DNA from: Metellina segmentata
Lineage: Eukaryota > Arthropoda > Arachnida > Araneae > Tetragnathidae
Length of the DNA: 64,000 nucleotides
Direction of reading: 5' to 3'
NCBI GenBank assembly: GCA_947359465.1
Contig: OX375872.1
Coordinates: forward strand, 130,113,453 to 130,177,452
The translations under genes were made by a program, and so were the position numbers. Below, one piece after another: positions 1 through 11,900 of the stretch (position 1 is the first letter of the stretch; each line of letters starts with the position of its first letter). Below the pieces are notes generated by a model. That model had not been told where the DNA came from and ran no database searches. It saw nothing but the letters and a program-made list of their open reading frames with translations.

Positions 1-230
1 ACCGAAAGTAAGAGTAGTTGGTTGTATTTCATAGCACATGGGCCATATTCGGCCTAACATAGGCATGGTCAAGTAAATGATGGGTTGTTTTGTCGTTTTA
101 TGGCGCAAGAGCCCTATTTGGCCAAGCTGCGCCAAACACAAGACAACGTCAAGTAACATCTGTCATGAAAGGGGAAAAAGTGATTAGTGTAAGGTAAATG
201 GACACACATGGAATGGCTTCATGGCACAGA
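1..230 (-). repeat. SINE B tail modules (two in tandem)
   Basis: Two consecutive copies of the SINE B tail read here on the plus strand as the reverse complement of the element. The second carries the outer hairpin arms TGGCGCA at 101-107 and TGCGCCA at 128-134, followed by the family string caagacaacgtcaagtaa. No tRNA-like head is present. The first module is diverged. Confidence 0.75.
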
Positions 231-1030
231 AAAGAGAAATTCCTCAACGAATTCCCTGAGAAGACGAGCCCGATGAACTCATTATCAATCAACATACGCT
301 GAAAGCAAAAATAATTTCGATGCCTTTTGAAATGTTATCAGAGAATTTTTAACTTACGACAAGCTTGACTAAAATTTACAAGTAACCATCACCCGGAGAC
401 ATTACACCAGTATGTAAAAAAAAAATTTCGTTGGTAATGTACGACGCAACGTAGCTCGACTGTAAAATTTAGTTAAGTTCCCGGCGGAGACACTACTTCC
501 AAAAAAGTTAGCCTTGTTTGCAGAGTAAAACAAGCAAGTATGTACTCTTCATCAACCGGGTCATTGCGGCTTCGGTAGCAGAATGGCCGCCAGCCTTAAT
601 TACGAACAAAGCGACGTTGTACGCGCAGTCTCCACCTCCAGTTCATTAATTGCAGAGCATCTTGTCGAAGCAGGGGCGGCCACTTAAGGGGCGGGGGACA
701 CTCCTGGAGAGTTAAGAGCCCACTTTTCAAAAGCTGCAGTGCTCGAGATTCTTGTGGTCCACTGAAAATACTAATTTGCGAAACTGCCGCTTTACCTTGC
801 GAATGACTTGCCTTTAGTATCGTCGGAGGCGAAATTTACTCTCGCAAACTCCGGCGAGGAACGTGGAGAATGAGACATAAAAGACAGAGGTAATGATTTG
901 GGAAAATGCTATCCACATTATTAGTTTCCGGCTCTGCTGCCAGAGAAAGAATTCAATTGCGAGTCACGCATTCATAAATTTACGAGACTCCCCGACAACT
1001 GTCGTTGAGAAAGATGTACGCTAGAGAATG
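231..1030. other. unassigned sequence
   Basis: I see no gene, known element or internal repeat in this stretch. Short open frames are isolated and show no recognisable domain. Confidence 0.5.
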
Positions 1031-1400
1031 GTCAGAATATCGAGTACTTTTAAGAATCGAATACTAGGTATTCAAATACTTTCAAGTATGGATACTTAGG
1101 ATGTTGGTAGTTGATTTTACGTCACACAGGAGTAATACTCGGGCTATTGCCGACAGTCCTGAATCAATCCCGAAGAGAAAGATCAAAGGGAAAACGCCTC
1201 GTAACTTTAAACCACGGTCAAATGATGTGAATACTGCCATATCCAAATAATTTGGATGGATACTAGCATATTCGAACCCTTGGACAAACACTGTCGTATC
1301 CTAATCTTTGAATGAACAGAACTGCATTTGAATACTTTGAATAAATATTACTATATTCAAATACGACATAGAATCGAGTACAACGATGATTTTACAATTA
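1031..1400. repeat. AT-rich motif cluster (tattcaaatac-like)
   Basis: Variants of the short motif tattcaaatac / gaatacttt recur on both sides of a SINE A fragment (1107-1229), suggesting a degenerate local repeat that the SINE entered. The origin is unknown. Confidence 0.4.
1107..1229 (-). mobile_element. SINE A, truncated copy (tail half only)
   Basis: It matches the SINE A tail and body: cacactgg-like start, gggctattg, a 'cccgaag-gaaagatc' block and 'accacggtcaaatga'. It stops near the 'cagatgacga' point at which several other copies in this window also stop, and has no tRNA-like head. Confidence 0.7.
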
Positions 1401-2570
1401 AAACAATCCCATTCTAATACATGCACTAGCGCAAAAATGAACGATTGATAAATATGCAGAGAAATGGTGGTTTGACAAGTGCTGAAGTCTGCAAATTGGC
1501 TGACACACACAAACAAAACGGTTACTGCTGAAAGCTCATATCACTTTCCACGATTATGACATCCATGAAAAGTCAACTTAATCTTTATACTCGGCTCTTT
1601 TTAAATGACATTTATGAGAAAACTGAAGGCAATTATTTGGTTCAGGAAGTTTTACCTTTTGCCTCTTCAGTCAAGTCTTTACAGATGACTCAGTATATTT
1701 TTGTACTTAAATACGTGGATAAAACGAAGAAATCCTCGATAGAAAGCACTGTCATTTGTTTTGGAAAGATAATTGGAAAAGAATCATAGTTATTAAAAGT
1801 TTCCGTCTCTTAATTTCAAGCTTCAATGACTTTCGTCCCGTTGTTGGATAGTTAAATCCTAATAAATGATTGCGGAGCATTTCTTTTTCTTAATAAGTCC
1901 AGCATTTTATTGTCTCCGAAATGTTTTTGTGTTTAGTCTTTCGATGAGACAATTAACTTGAGTGGCAAATTATTCTACTCTATTTCATTATCTCAGAAAT
2001 TCCAGCCATTTCGTTTATTTATAGTAATAAATGACAAAACTCAAGAGCAATATGCGCTTCAATAAAATAATTTGAAAGATTTCTGCAACAATTTAATGGC
2101 GAAAAATTCTCAGAAGCAATTTCAAAGGCTCCTTAAGTAATTTGAAGGATCGATTCTTACTTAATTTAAATTATCGCAAGTATAAAATATCATATGCTCT
2201 CGGTTGAGCAACTTAGAACTGAAGAACATAATACCTTTTGAAAACGTAATCATTCATCATATTTAGAAAAAATGAACTTCTAAGGCTTCCAATTAGTTAA
2301 GTAAATTTTCAAGCACAATGAAGCTCATTTCAAACCGGAATTTCATCATAAAAAAGGGTCATCTGAGTCGGATAGAGACTACCACAAGGTTGTATTTAAA
2401 TCAGTATTATTTTGACTGTGGTTCCGGTTTTGCCTTCTGAAACACCAACTGAGAGTAAAATTCTTTATTGTGACATGTTCATTGGGCATTCACAAGTGAA
2501 TATGTAGTTACAATGAAGAATTTTACGACGCCATCGCTTCTTTATAATTGATTTTAATTATTATTTGAAT
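1401..2570. other. unassigned AT-rich sequence
   Basis: No coding signal, element end or repeat is recognised. A 77-codon open frame at 1556-1789 has no recognisable domain and is treated as chance. Confidence 0.5.
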
Positions 2571-2579
2571 TCAATCTTT

Positions 2580-2785
2580 CAAAAATTTAAATTGTTCGAA
2601 TTTACCGTCTTTCAAAGATTTAAATTGTTCGAATTTACCGTCTTTCATAGATTTAAATTGTTCAAATTTACTGTCTTTTCATTGAATTTAAATTATTGCT
2701 TGCATTGATTTTATCGTCTTTTTCATTGAATATAAACTATTATTTGAATTGAATTTGCCGTCCTTTTCATTGAATTTAAATTATG
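2580..2785 (+). repeat. tandem repeat, 33-bp unit
   Basis: The motif 'taccgtctttca' recurs at 2603, 2636 and 2669 (exact 33-bp spacing), and looser copies follow near 2711 and 2757. The unit pairs an AT-rich 'atttaaattgttcgaat' with the 'ccgtcttt' core. Confidence 0.8.
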
Positions 2786-3122
2786 GTTTGTTTATCTGGC
2801 CACCCGGGAAATTCCCGGTGGACCAGTCCATTACTGTTTAAAACCCATTGCCACATCAGTGATCTATCCCATCGGATTGATCGAATCAAAGGAATACACC
2901 CAGATCCAAAAGAAATAAACCCAAGCGAATCGTGGTCAACGTACATCAAGACTCACCATTGAACGCGTTGTGTATGACTGGCACAACTTGCGTGCCACTG
3001 AAAACCGTGAAGAGGTGTGACAGCTTGCTAAAAGTTTCAATTTCCATCACCGGGCTAGGAGGCTGCAGCAGAGCGATACGTTGGAATACACCAGAGGCAT
3101 CTGGCACGTAGGACAGTCTGAA

Positions 3123-3155
3123 CCCCCCCCCCCCCCCCACACACACACACACATA
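3123..3155 (+). repeat. poly-C followed by (CA)n microsatellite
   Basis: A run of about 16 C runs directly into alternating AC. It is a simple repeat with no coding content. Confidence 0.95.
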
Positions 3156-3334
3156 CACATCAGCTGTTGAACAGCATTTTTCTTGACTGGAAAAATTATT
3201 TCTTTACTTCCAGATTTTCTCACTTGCAGCAGTCAGCGTTGGTGGGGATTCTCACTTGGAGCCCGTCCAAAAGCGGGAAGGTTCGGGAATGTGTTATGGA
3301 GTGGGGACACAAAAAGAAATCAGCAAAGAAAACG

Positions 3335-3500
3335 ACACCTTGGAGATGACGTTGTCGGTTTGTTTTGAGTAGGAAACAAATATGTTGTCTCGAGTGATGA
3401 TATCTTGATGAGATTACCGTCAGACGTCAAACCAGGTGATTATTACGTTTGGTGAAACATAGCTATCCAATGGATAACCGTTAAAACGGAGGATTTCTTT
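3335..3500 (+). repeat. dispersed direct repeat, copy 1
   Basis: This segment (gagatgac-ttg-cggtttgttttgag-aggaaaca... to ...ccaatggataa) is repeated at 4015-4175, and a short piece recurs at 3640-3710. The copies are clearly homologous but diverged. The family is unknown. Confidence 0.7.
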
Positions 3501-3619
3501 TGACAATAGGCTGTTATCGAATTTATGAACTGAATATTATTTTAACTTGGGGCACCTTAAAGTATTTACTATAGATCCAATATTCCCAACTCGAGATGTG
3601 GCATTTCGTATTTTTAATT

Positions 3620-3645
3620 AACGTCACACTGGAGCACCCAACTAG
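3620..3645 (-). mobile_element. SINE A, very short tail piece
   Basis: Only 'taacgtcacactggagca' and a few flanking bases match the SINE A end before the sequence switches to the local repeat. Confidence 0.5.
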
Positions 3646-3699
3646 AGATGATGTAACGGTTTGTTTTGAGTTGGAAACACATACCTTATTTTTCGTGAT

Positions 3700-3790
3700 A
3701 CCTTGATGAGGGGAGGGATTATGGCACGAGGACCATATTTGGCCTTGTTGCGCCAGACCAAAGACAGAGAATGTCAGGTATAATTGGACA
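3700..3790 (-). repeat. SINE B tail module
   Basis: A single diverged SINE B tail: 'atggcacgaggaccatat', 'ttgcgcca' and 'ggacatacacaca' are in family order. No head follows. Confidence 0.65.
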
Positions 3791-4014
3791 TACACACAAA
3801 GAAAGTTTTACTGACAGAGAGAAATACACCAAGGAAGGAATGATACCTTGATAGAAAAGCATAAAAAGATGCATTAAAATATAAGATTTTTTGGAAATAT
3901 GGTATTATTCAAAAAAATTAACAGAAGATTATTTTATTTGGAAAATAAGAATGAAAAGAGGTTAGAAATGAAGCACCTGGGGAATAGAATGAAGTAGAGA
4001 TCAAGAAATATTCG

Positions 4015-4175
4015 CCACCAGAGATGACATTGCCGGTTTGTTTTGAGAAGGAAACAAATGTGTTGTAGAGAGTGTGATCTTGACATAACCACTACGCGTC
4101 AAACTAGCTGATTACGTTTGGCAGTACACAGCAATCCAATGGACAATCATTAAAATAGAAGACGTATTAAAATAG
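4015..4175 (+). repeat. dispersed direct repeat, copy 2
   Basis: This is the second copy of the repeat at 3335-3500, carrying the same order of blocks (gagatgacattgccgg, aggaaacaaatgtgttgt, caatccaatggacaa). Confidence 0.7.
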
Positions 4176-4299
4176 AGTTGTCTTGCCAATGCTAATTTTG
4201 TAATCAAAACTTTAAAAAACCTTTAAAGTAGTCTTAGCAGAATGCTCGTTCAAAAATATTGATATTAAGAAGCAAAAAATTTAGCGAAAGGTAGGTAGT

Positions 4300-4552
4300 T
4301 TCATTAACGTAACTCTACAGCAAAACAATGGGTTATTGACAACGGTCTGGAGTGTCTAATCTCGAGGGGAAAGATCCGAGGACCACATAATTTCGAACCA
4401 GTCAGATGACGAGGTCAATAGATGAGCTCTCTCTCTCGCCCCACTCTCCAAACTTCCACACCACGCCAACGCGAGGACATTTGAGGCAACAACAGATTCA
4501 CACAACGTGAACAAGCATTCCGCTATTCTATCAACAGAACTACCACGGCCCA
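4300..4552 (-). mobile_element. SINE A, near full length, tRNA-like head eroded
   Basis: Tail, body and central segment are present in order ('gttattgacaacggtc', 'ggggaaagatccgaggac', 'cagatgacgaggtca', 'ccactctccaaacttcca'). The tRNA-like end at 4530-4552 is reduced to 'actaccacggcc'. Confidence 0.75.
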
Positions 4553-6110
4553 CTTTGTTTGCAAAGAAACTATAATCTTCCTCAAACTAAAAATTCTCAA
4601 ATATTTCACCCGAAATGTTTTTATTAATTACTTAATTTGAATTATTAATTATTTTATCGATAGGACTTAAAGTTAAAATTATTTAATTAATATTAATCAA
4701 TAACATACAGCATGTTCCTTTCTACATTCACGATTAGATTTTTATGTACTGCATTAGACTCTCGATTTCTTCCCCGATTTACTGTCTTTTTAATTAAAAA
4801 GCATTTAAAGTATTGTTTTAAAATGTCTTTCTGAAGGCCAAATCCACTTTTCAGAATGTCCAAGAAATATTTCACATTAACCAAAGAAAACTTCATTAAC
4901 TTTCCAGCTTTCATAAAAAGCGAGTTTTCATTCGGAAAAAATAACAATTTTTAGTTCATTTAATATAATGGCAATCAAATGTTCATACCATCGATAATAA
5001 GCGGTAAAAAAAATAACCGTTTTCCAGCAGACAATTTAAAATAATTGTTCACAATAAGAGATAACTTTAAACCATTTTCTATTCAAATATCCTTCGATTA
5101 CAAAATATTGCTGAAAAACTACTTTTTCAATTTCCTAATTTTACATTTCATTTTAAACACCCAGCATAAGAAACGCTCAAAATAGATCCTTTCAGTTTAT
5201 CCTCCCACTTCCCAACATCAACAAAAAAAAATGATTAAAAAGCCGCAAATGACATTTTATTTGCACCGTCACAAATATTTACTCTGAGAAATTAGAAAAC
5301 TTTCGGGAAAAAGTTAATTTCTATCAAAAATAAAGAACACCGCTCGGAGTACTCCCCATTAAAGTTCGTCCGTATACTTTAGATAACATCAAAGCACATT
5401 AATTTAAGTTTTAAAAACAAGTATCACAGGACGGATGCAAGAAAATAGAGAAAATATGAAACTGCGGCGTTCAGGGCGATTTCTATAGATGGGTAATAGA
5501 TTCTTGCCGTTAATGCTTTTCAGCTATTAAAAACCCAGGCTGAAAATATGTGGAGAAAAAAGCGTGTATAGCTTTCCTTAAAAAGAGCCTATGGCAAGAC
5601 AACACATTTTCGTACATGCGGTCGGGATGAAGATTAGTTTATCCTCGACTAGAGAGTAATTATTTGATTTACTTTGGCGCGTATTATTAAGATTTTGGGC
5701 CCTTCCAGTTCTATGGGGAAAACTTGTGTGATTGAAAATAAATGCAGATTTTTTTCTTTGGGAGAATATTGAATTTATTATATAGGGTACTCAAAAGGGT
5801 ATGGTAACGAGATTTTGATACTTGAATTTGAATTGTAGGATCACCTGTTTTTCATTGCTTGTGTTTTGACGTATATTTTTTAAGCCGAGGGGATATTGTG
5901 TGCAATTTTTATTCAAATAAGTCGAAAAATATATTAACTAGTGCTCAGGACGAGGTGAAGTAATTGGAGATATTGCGTTGTAATCAATTTGAAAATGTAA
6001 TCCAGGTTTGTATTTTTATAATGCATAGCAGCTAAAAAACTATTTTTAGAGATTGGTTCCGGAATTTCAGTCAGAAGTGAACCAGCATTTAAAAAAAGGC
6101 TATTTTATAT
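4553..6110. other. unassigned AT-rich sequence
   Basis: This is a long AT-rich stretch with homopolymer runs. I find no domain-bearing open frame, no tandem period and no element end. Confidence 0.5.
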
Positions 6111-6119
6111 TTCTTGTTT

Positions 6120-6350
6120 TTCTAAATAAAACATTTTTTTCAAAATCTGCAAACGATCGAGCATTTTTTCATAACACTGCACATAATTTCCAACACTTGT
6201 ACAAGAAAAATCATTTTTCACAACTGTACAAGATCGAGTATTTTTTCAATTACACAACCTAAACTATTTTTTTTTAAACTGCACAACGTAAACTATATTT
6301 TTAAACTGCACAACCTTTAGTATACTTTCAAATCCTGACAACTCTTTAAC
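6120..6350 (+). repeat. degenerate tandem repeat, ~30-40 bp unit
   Basis: Units built on 'ctgcacaac...ctaaactattttttt' follow each other with variable spacing. The similarity is low outside the core. Confidence 0.5.
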
Positions 6351-7015
6351 ATAATTGCCACCTCATGGTAAAGTATTTTTCTTAAGCAAAATAAGTATTA
6401 TTGAGAATTTTAACGAGTGAGATGGAAAACCCCAGAAGATTAAAAATATTTTCTCTTGTCATAAGCAATAATATCAAGATCATCCAAGACACACAAGAAA
6501 TTTTAATCTTACGACTCCCCTTCTTGCATCAACACCACTAAAACTTGCATACCACCATTTTAAACAAAATACAAGCAAGCATTTTCAAAGCATTGCGATT
6601 CTCCGAGGAATTTTAATGCACCACCCAAAATTTTTCTTCGCGAAAAGTTTGAAGTACCGCATGAAAAGCAATTTTAAGCAGAATGGTAGCAGACGTCTAG
6701 CACTCCGTGTCTATCCTGATTTACGGCTACGAAAATAGTTCTTAAATTGTATGTAAATATTTTCGAGGCTCCTCCATCTCATTCCACCCTACTGGTTCCC
6801 CGAAGTTCTTAAAAATAGTATGCTGACATTTTGGAGCGAAGGGACGTAAAATTTGTCGCATGCACCTATTCCCCATACGGGAATAAATAGTTTTAAGGGC
6901 CAGAATCCAAGGACATATCTCCAAGAAATATATTCAATGCATCATCCACTGCGTTTGGTAGGTTCTCGCTAGATGGCGGGTCGGTTTAGTAATCGTTTGA
7001 TTTGATGCAATTCCA
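6351..7015. other. unassigned sequence
   Basis: I see nothing recognisable here. Confidence 0.5.
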
Positions 7016-7620
7016 GGCTGTGGTTTATTGGTTGTTTTTAGGTTTTATGGCACAAGGGCTAGATTTGGCTAAGCGCTGACACAAGACAACTTCGTCTGCC
7101 ACAAACACAAGACAACTTCGAGCAAAAATGTCGCGAAAGGGAAAAGGAAGGTTAGTTGCGGTTATCACGAATGAACCATATTCGGCCAAGCCTCGCCACA
7201 GGACAACGTCGAGGAAATAATGGGAACGACTAAAAAATGGTTGGCTGTTTTGTCGGTTTTAGGAAGCAAGAGCTTTTTAAAAAAGCTGTCCCTAACGCAA
7301 GGTAAAATGAAGCAAAAATATCTGAAAAGGGTAAGAGCTGATTGGTTTGCGGTTTTATGGCGAAAGGGATATATTTGGCTTAGCTGCACCAAACACAAGA
7401 CAACGTCAAGCAAAAAATGCCGTGATAGAAAAAAAGAGGGTTGGTTATTTTGGGGTTCAAAATCTTTTTTTTTTTTTGGCTTAGCTGCGTCAAACACAAG
7501 ACAACGTCTAGAAAAAATATCGTGAAAAATAAACAAGGGGCGATTGTCTTTCGGTTTCTTGGCACAAATGACATACTTGACCAAGCTACACCAAACCCAA
7601 GACAGACAACTTCAAGTGTG
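7016..7620 (-). repeat. SINE B tail array (about six modules)
   Basis: About six SINE B tail modules lie head to tail, each with a 'ggttttatggc-caaggg' start, an 'atttggcttagctgc-cc' hairpin half and 'acacaagacaacgtc'. The clearest starts are near 7035, 7220, 7335 and 7440. No tRNA-like head is seen. Open frames of 100-140 codons on both strands here simply follow the repeat and are not genes. Confidence 0.75.
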
Positions 7621-7735
7621 TCGCTAGGTGTATTTGTCTCTTCTGCATCTAAAACGTCTCTTGTGTGTCATTTATTTGATGTAGTTTGTCTTGTGTTTGC
7701 CTTTGCTTGGCAAACTATGTCCCAGCCAACCTAGA
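7621..7735 (+). mobile_element. SINE B piece in the opposite orientation
   Basis: 'gtgtatttgtctcttctg', 'tgtcttgtgtttgcc' and 'cagccaacc' are the reverse complement of the neighbouring array, so this copy lies on the plus strand. The junction with the array at about 7618 is abrupt and makes an inverted pair. Confidence 0.7.
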
Positions 7736-7739
7736 ATTA

Positions 7740-9025
7740 CAACTGAAAGTTGTAAAAATACAGTTAAAGCAAGTGTAAGAAAACATTGGGTATCACGCTC
7801 TCTTTTGGGTATCACGCTACCGCATTTCTTATGAAGAAATCAAGATCTGGTCAGTTTTTTTCTAATGCCGGGACATCTCGTCGAAACAACCACCTGGAAG
7901 GTTATCAAGACATGTAGAGTAAAATATTCAGAGTGATCCAAACAAACCAACCAGATAAAAGACAACACACGCAAATCCGAAAGCCCCCTTCTGGAAGAAA
8001 AGAAAAACATCCCCAAAGAAAAACTACATTCCAGGGGAGGATTCATATTAAAAAATCAGGCACGGTAACAATCCCTTCATTCTGTTCGCCTTTTTTCCAA
8101 AAGCGCGCTCGGAAAAAGAAAATAATCGTCTGATGCAAAGGCCAGAGAAGAGAAGTGAAATGGTCGATGAGAGATGAGGGAGTGATATGAAATGAGAACC
8201 TAAACGCCCCGCCAAGAGTACTGGGAATCTCACATCGTCCATACTTCCGCGGCTGTTCCGTTCTCGCTGGTTTCTTTCGCCATTTTTTTTTATCTTTAGT
8301 TTGTTTCGACCTTTTGGCAGTCCCACCTGACGCCTTCCCATCATCCCTTGCGATCTTCTTCCCTCTGACCAAGCCCCGACCCATCCCCTCGAGTGGTGCT
8401 CCGAGTACAAAGCTAATAGGCAGTCTTAATGAATGCAGTCTCGGATGCTCGATGTATCTTTCAAGGCATCGCCATGTCCTTGTCGGAAAATTACAGGGGG
8501 AGAGCCCCCTTGCGTTACTTCCCCTTCTGGAGGGGGCGGGGGTCGACTCAATATTGCATCGTAGTGGTAGTTTCGGAAGAATGGATAGCCATTATTAAAA
8601 TCTTCGACAGTAGGTGGATGCTGAATTTTCCAATGCCTGGCATTTAAGCACGCTCACTCATTAGCGAGGCGTAACAAGCAGACTCGGGGGGGGGGGGATC
8701 CCGGATACCCCACCCGAATGTTCATAATGTTTCAAAAGAAAACGATGACAAATAGCAAACGTCTTAATCTGAAAATCGAAGTTTAGATAAACCCAATAAA
8801 AAAAAGCGTGCAGGTTCATTTGGGTTTTACGGCCAAGATTCAAAATGGATACTCTGCGACAAACGCAAGACAGTACAATTCAGAAAACAGAATTAAAAAG
8901 ACGTAATCGCAACCAGACCTACCTTGAAAAAGACGTAATGAATAAAACCACGTGAGTTACAGGAAAATTAAATATGAAGATTAAAAAAGACCGGAATGTG
9001 AAAATAGCTAAAATATACTTCAAAC
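7740..9025. other. unassigned, with GC-richer block and poly-G run
   Basis: The block 8170-8570 is richer in G and C than its surroundings, and a run of about 12 G lies at 8686-8697. At 7845-7885 there is a diverged half of the palindromic repeat found at 48600 and 63545 (atctggtcag...ctcgtcga). No exon can be supported: open frames overlap on both strands without a recognisable domain. Confidence 0.4.
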
Positions 9026-9245
9026 GAATGCTGGTTGTTTTGCAGTTTATGGCGCAGGAGCAATATTTCGACAAGATGCGCCAAGCACAAAATACAATTT
9101 CTACACAAATTGGTACAATTTCAAGTACAAAATGTCGTGAAGGGGGGATAGAATAATGGCATGAAAGCAGAAAATATTGCTTGGGAATCATGGGTGATTG
9201 GAACCCCCTGTGTTTACTGAAGAGAGCAAACCCCATGGGAAAAAG
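9026..9245 (-). mobile_element. SINE B tail, diverged
   Basis: 'tttatggcgcaggagcaat' and 'atgcgccaagcacaa' keep the hairpin arms. The following 'acaaaatgtcgtgaaggggg' resembles a sub-variant also seen at 9600. Confidence 0.65.
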
Positions 9246-9251
9246 TAGGCA

Positions 9252-9432
9252 GGTATTTTAATTAACATCGGGCCACACAAGGGGCTATTGGCGACGGTCC
9301 GATCAATCCGGAGGGGATAGAGGACACCATCACGATATATTTAACCAGGGTCAGATGACGAGGTCTGTATCTGAGCTGGTCCACCACTCTCCAAACTTCC
9401 CCACCCGCCAACATGAGGACATTTGAGGTCTA
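9252..9432 (-). mobile_element. SINE A without head
   Basis: The tail and body blocks are in order ('ggggctattggcgacggtcc', 'cagatgacgaggtc', 'ccactctccaaacttcc', 'gaggacatttgaggt'). It ends before the central segment and tRNA-like head. Confidence 0.75.
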
Positions 9433-9519
9433 AACAGAAGACGTAATGAATAAAACCATGTTACATGAAATTAAATAAGAAAATTAAAAAAAAAAAAGGA
9501 AAGAAAATAGTCAAAAATA

Positions 9520-9920
9520 TGCATGCAAACGCTGGTTGCATTGTAGTCTCATTGCACAAAAGCTACATTTAGCCATGCTGCTCCAAGAACAAAAGCCAAT
9601 TACAAGTACAAAATGTCGGGAAGGGGGAAAGGGATTGGGGTAAAGTTTTATTGACAGAGTAATTCACTCAAGAAGGAAGCAAAATTGCTTCGCCTACAAC
9701 TGCTAAAGCTATATTAGAGCCCATGTATGAGCTGGATGATTGTCATTGAAATGGGTTGTTGAGTTTGTAATGCTAAAAGGTCATATTCGTAGAAGTCACG
9801 CGAAATACAACGTCAAGAAATGGACATACACAGGGCAAGTTTTAATGATACAGAAGAAATACACACAAGGTAAAATACAGAAATCGAACCTTTGTCATCT
9901 GCAACTCACAGGTCTTTGAA
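9520..9920 (-). mobile_element. two SINE B copies, second with head remnant
   Basis: Tails are recognisable near 9535 and 9760. The second continues through 'ttttaatgatacagaag', 'aatacacacaaggta' and 'gaaatcgaacctttg' to 'caactcacagg', which is the tRNA-like head region (B-box-like ggttcgat on the minus strand). Confidence 0.65.
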
Positions 9921-9984
9921 TGGGATGGGGATAGGACAATACAAGAAAAATAACTTCATACGTGGCTTTTTGTCCATTCACGTC

Positions 9985-10110
9985 AGGTTCGATTCATCGC
10001 TTGGTGCATTTCTCTCTTCTGTGTCAGTAAAGTTTTCCTTGGGTCTCTTAATTTACTTGACGTTTTTTGGCCCAACTTGGCAAAGTATGACACTTGCTCC
10101 AGAGATGCCA
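9985..10110 (+). mobile_element. SINE B copy on the plus strand
   Basis: 'caggttcgattcatcgcttg' (B-box-like) is followed by 'gtgtcagtaaagttttcctt', 'ttacttgacgtttttt' and 'ggcccaacttggca'. That is head-to-tail order in the sense orientation, opposite to most copies in this window. Confidence 0.7.
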
Positions 10111-10735
10111 TAATCCATATGTGAAAACCACTGATAATTGCAGATTTCGAATAAGAAATGGCATCCCATACGTTGGTGTCTCAAGCCACTTGCAATGCAA
10201 CCTATATAACTCCGGTGGATAAGTTTAAAATTTGAATCAACCTTACTCGCAAGAAAATAAATCGCATATTTCAAATTGGTTTACAAATCTTTCCAACATG
10301 AGTATAAGTAAATTAGAAAACAATTTTTAAAAATGTCCCCCAAGCAGTCACCACCCAAACGCATTAAAAGTTTCTAGTCATTAAAACGGCCTCTGCCATT
10401 AAATTACTTGCTATTAGACTCCACCTGCACCAATCAAAATAGTCAAAACTTATCATTGAAAATAAAAATGCACACATTTCGATATTTATTTCTATTTTAC
10501 GAATAAAAAACACGAATTCACCATCGAACGATTGGAGAACCAGTCATTACTTTAATAATGCCGCTTTCTTATAATAAGAGCGTACATATAGAATCCCGAC
10601 TTCCAAATCATTAAATTATGTTATTTTCTATGGTGGGCATTTGATCTCAGAAAACCTGAAAGTTTGAGGCTTGAACGCAATTGAACTTCAGATTTATTGG
10701 GTTCTGATGTAGAAGAATCGCTGGAAAGCTGGTTG
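10111..10735. other. unassigned sequence
   Basis: I see no recognisable element or gene. Confidence 0.5.
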
Positions 10736-10739
10736 GATT

Positions 10740-11900
10740 GGGTTTTATCTCAGAAAAAATGTCAGCCGTATTAAGTTGCTCTCTGCTCCGAATTAGTGAT
10801 ATTTAAACTTCCCGTTTTGCTGCGAAAAGATCCCAAAATTGCCACTGTCTACTCTGCAATCTACTACATCTATTTATAAAGGCAATAAGATCAACACATA
10901 GAATGCCCATTGCTTTGGGTCTTGCTTTCATCGCGTCAACTGCAATGATTCGCAACTTCAACACAACTTTATTGGTCTTGTGTTTGGCGTAGCTGGTCCT
11001 AAGTTTGAGTCAGAAAATACACAACCATCATCACAACTTTAAAACATTTAAAAAATTTTATTTCGCTGCGAAGAGATAAAAAATTGCTGATCTAGTCAGC
11101 AGTTTAAATCTATTTAAAACTACGGCACTACGACTAACGCATCTAAATTGCTCATTGTTTTGAGGGGTATTATGTTTATTACGTCATCAATGAACTCTCA
11201 CTACTCTCGAATTCGTAGCGCAACTTTAAAACGTTTAAAATTGTCTGCTTTGCTGCGAAGATCCCAAAATTTACCACCTTATAATCTCTGTAGTCTACCA
11301 ATACGCCGATATACTAGGTTACTAATTGTTTTGATTCTTGCTTTCGTCACGTCATCAGCAATGATTTGTAACTTTGTCACAATTTTAAAACGTTCAACAT
11401 TACATTTCACTACGAAAAGAGCACAAAACTGCCGCAAGTCTGCAGTTTATCTAAAAATGCGGCACCGAGACCAACGCATCTAAATCTGCTAAATTGCCGA
11501 TTGTTTTTAGTCTATTATGTCCTCCACGACATCAGTGAACTCTTGTAAATCAAAGCAGAACTTTTAACCATTTAAAATTATTTCCGCTTTTCTACGAAAA
11601 GATCCTAAAATTGCTGCTCTATGCTGCAGTCTGCAAGCCTATAAGAAATACGACAAAAAAAAAGCCAACACACGTCAACATGCTACATTTCTCATTCTTT
11701 GGGTTTGTGTTCATCACGTCATCGATGAACTCTTAATCGTAGCAGAACGTAATCAGAACTCTTAATCCTAGAAAACGTTAAAAATTATGTCTGTTTTGCT
11801 GCTAAAAGATTCCGAAATTGCCGCTCTAAGCTGCACTCTACTAAGCCTATTAGAAGTACTGCACCGAGACCAACACATACGTCGACAAACGCCTCACCCG
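10740..11900 (+). repeat. satellite-like array, six diverged units
   Basis: A core 'gctgcgaaaagatcccaaaattgcc' (variants) starts near 10818, 11064, 11251, 11410, 11592 and 11799, so unit length varies from about 160 to 245 bp. Other shared blocks are 'tctgcagtct', 'gcaccgagaccaa', 'cacgtcatcaatgaactct' and 'aaaacgtttaaaatt'. Open frames of up to 117 codons inside it follow the repeat and are not considered genes. Confidence 0.85.

Noticed and set aside
7165..7584. Open frame of 139 codons (minus) and overlapping plus-strand frames
   Set aside because: They follow the periodic SINE B tail modules on both strands; the peptide repeats with the DNA repeat and has no domain.
8686..8697. G-quadruplex element
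   Set aside because: A single uninterrupted G-run can be a simple repeat; there is no set of spaced G-tracts.
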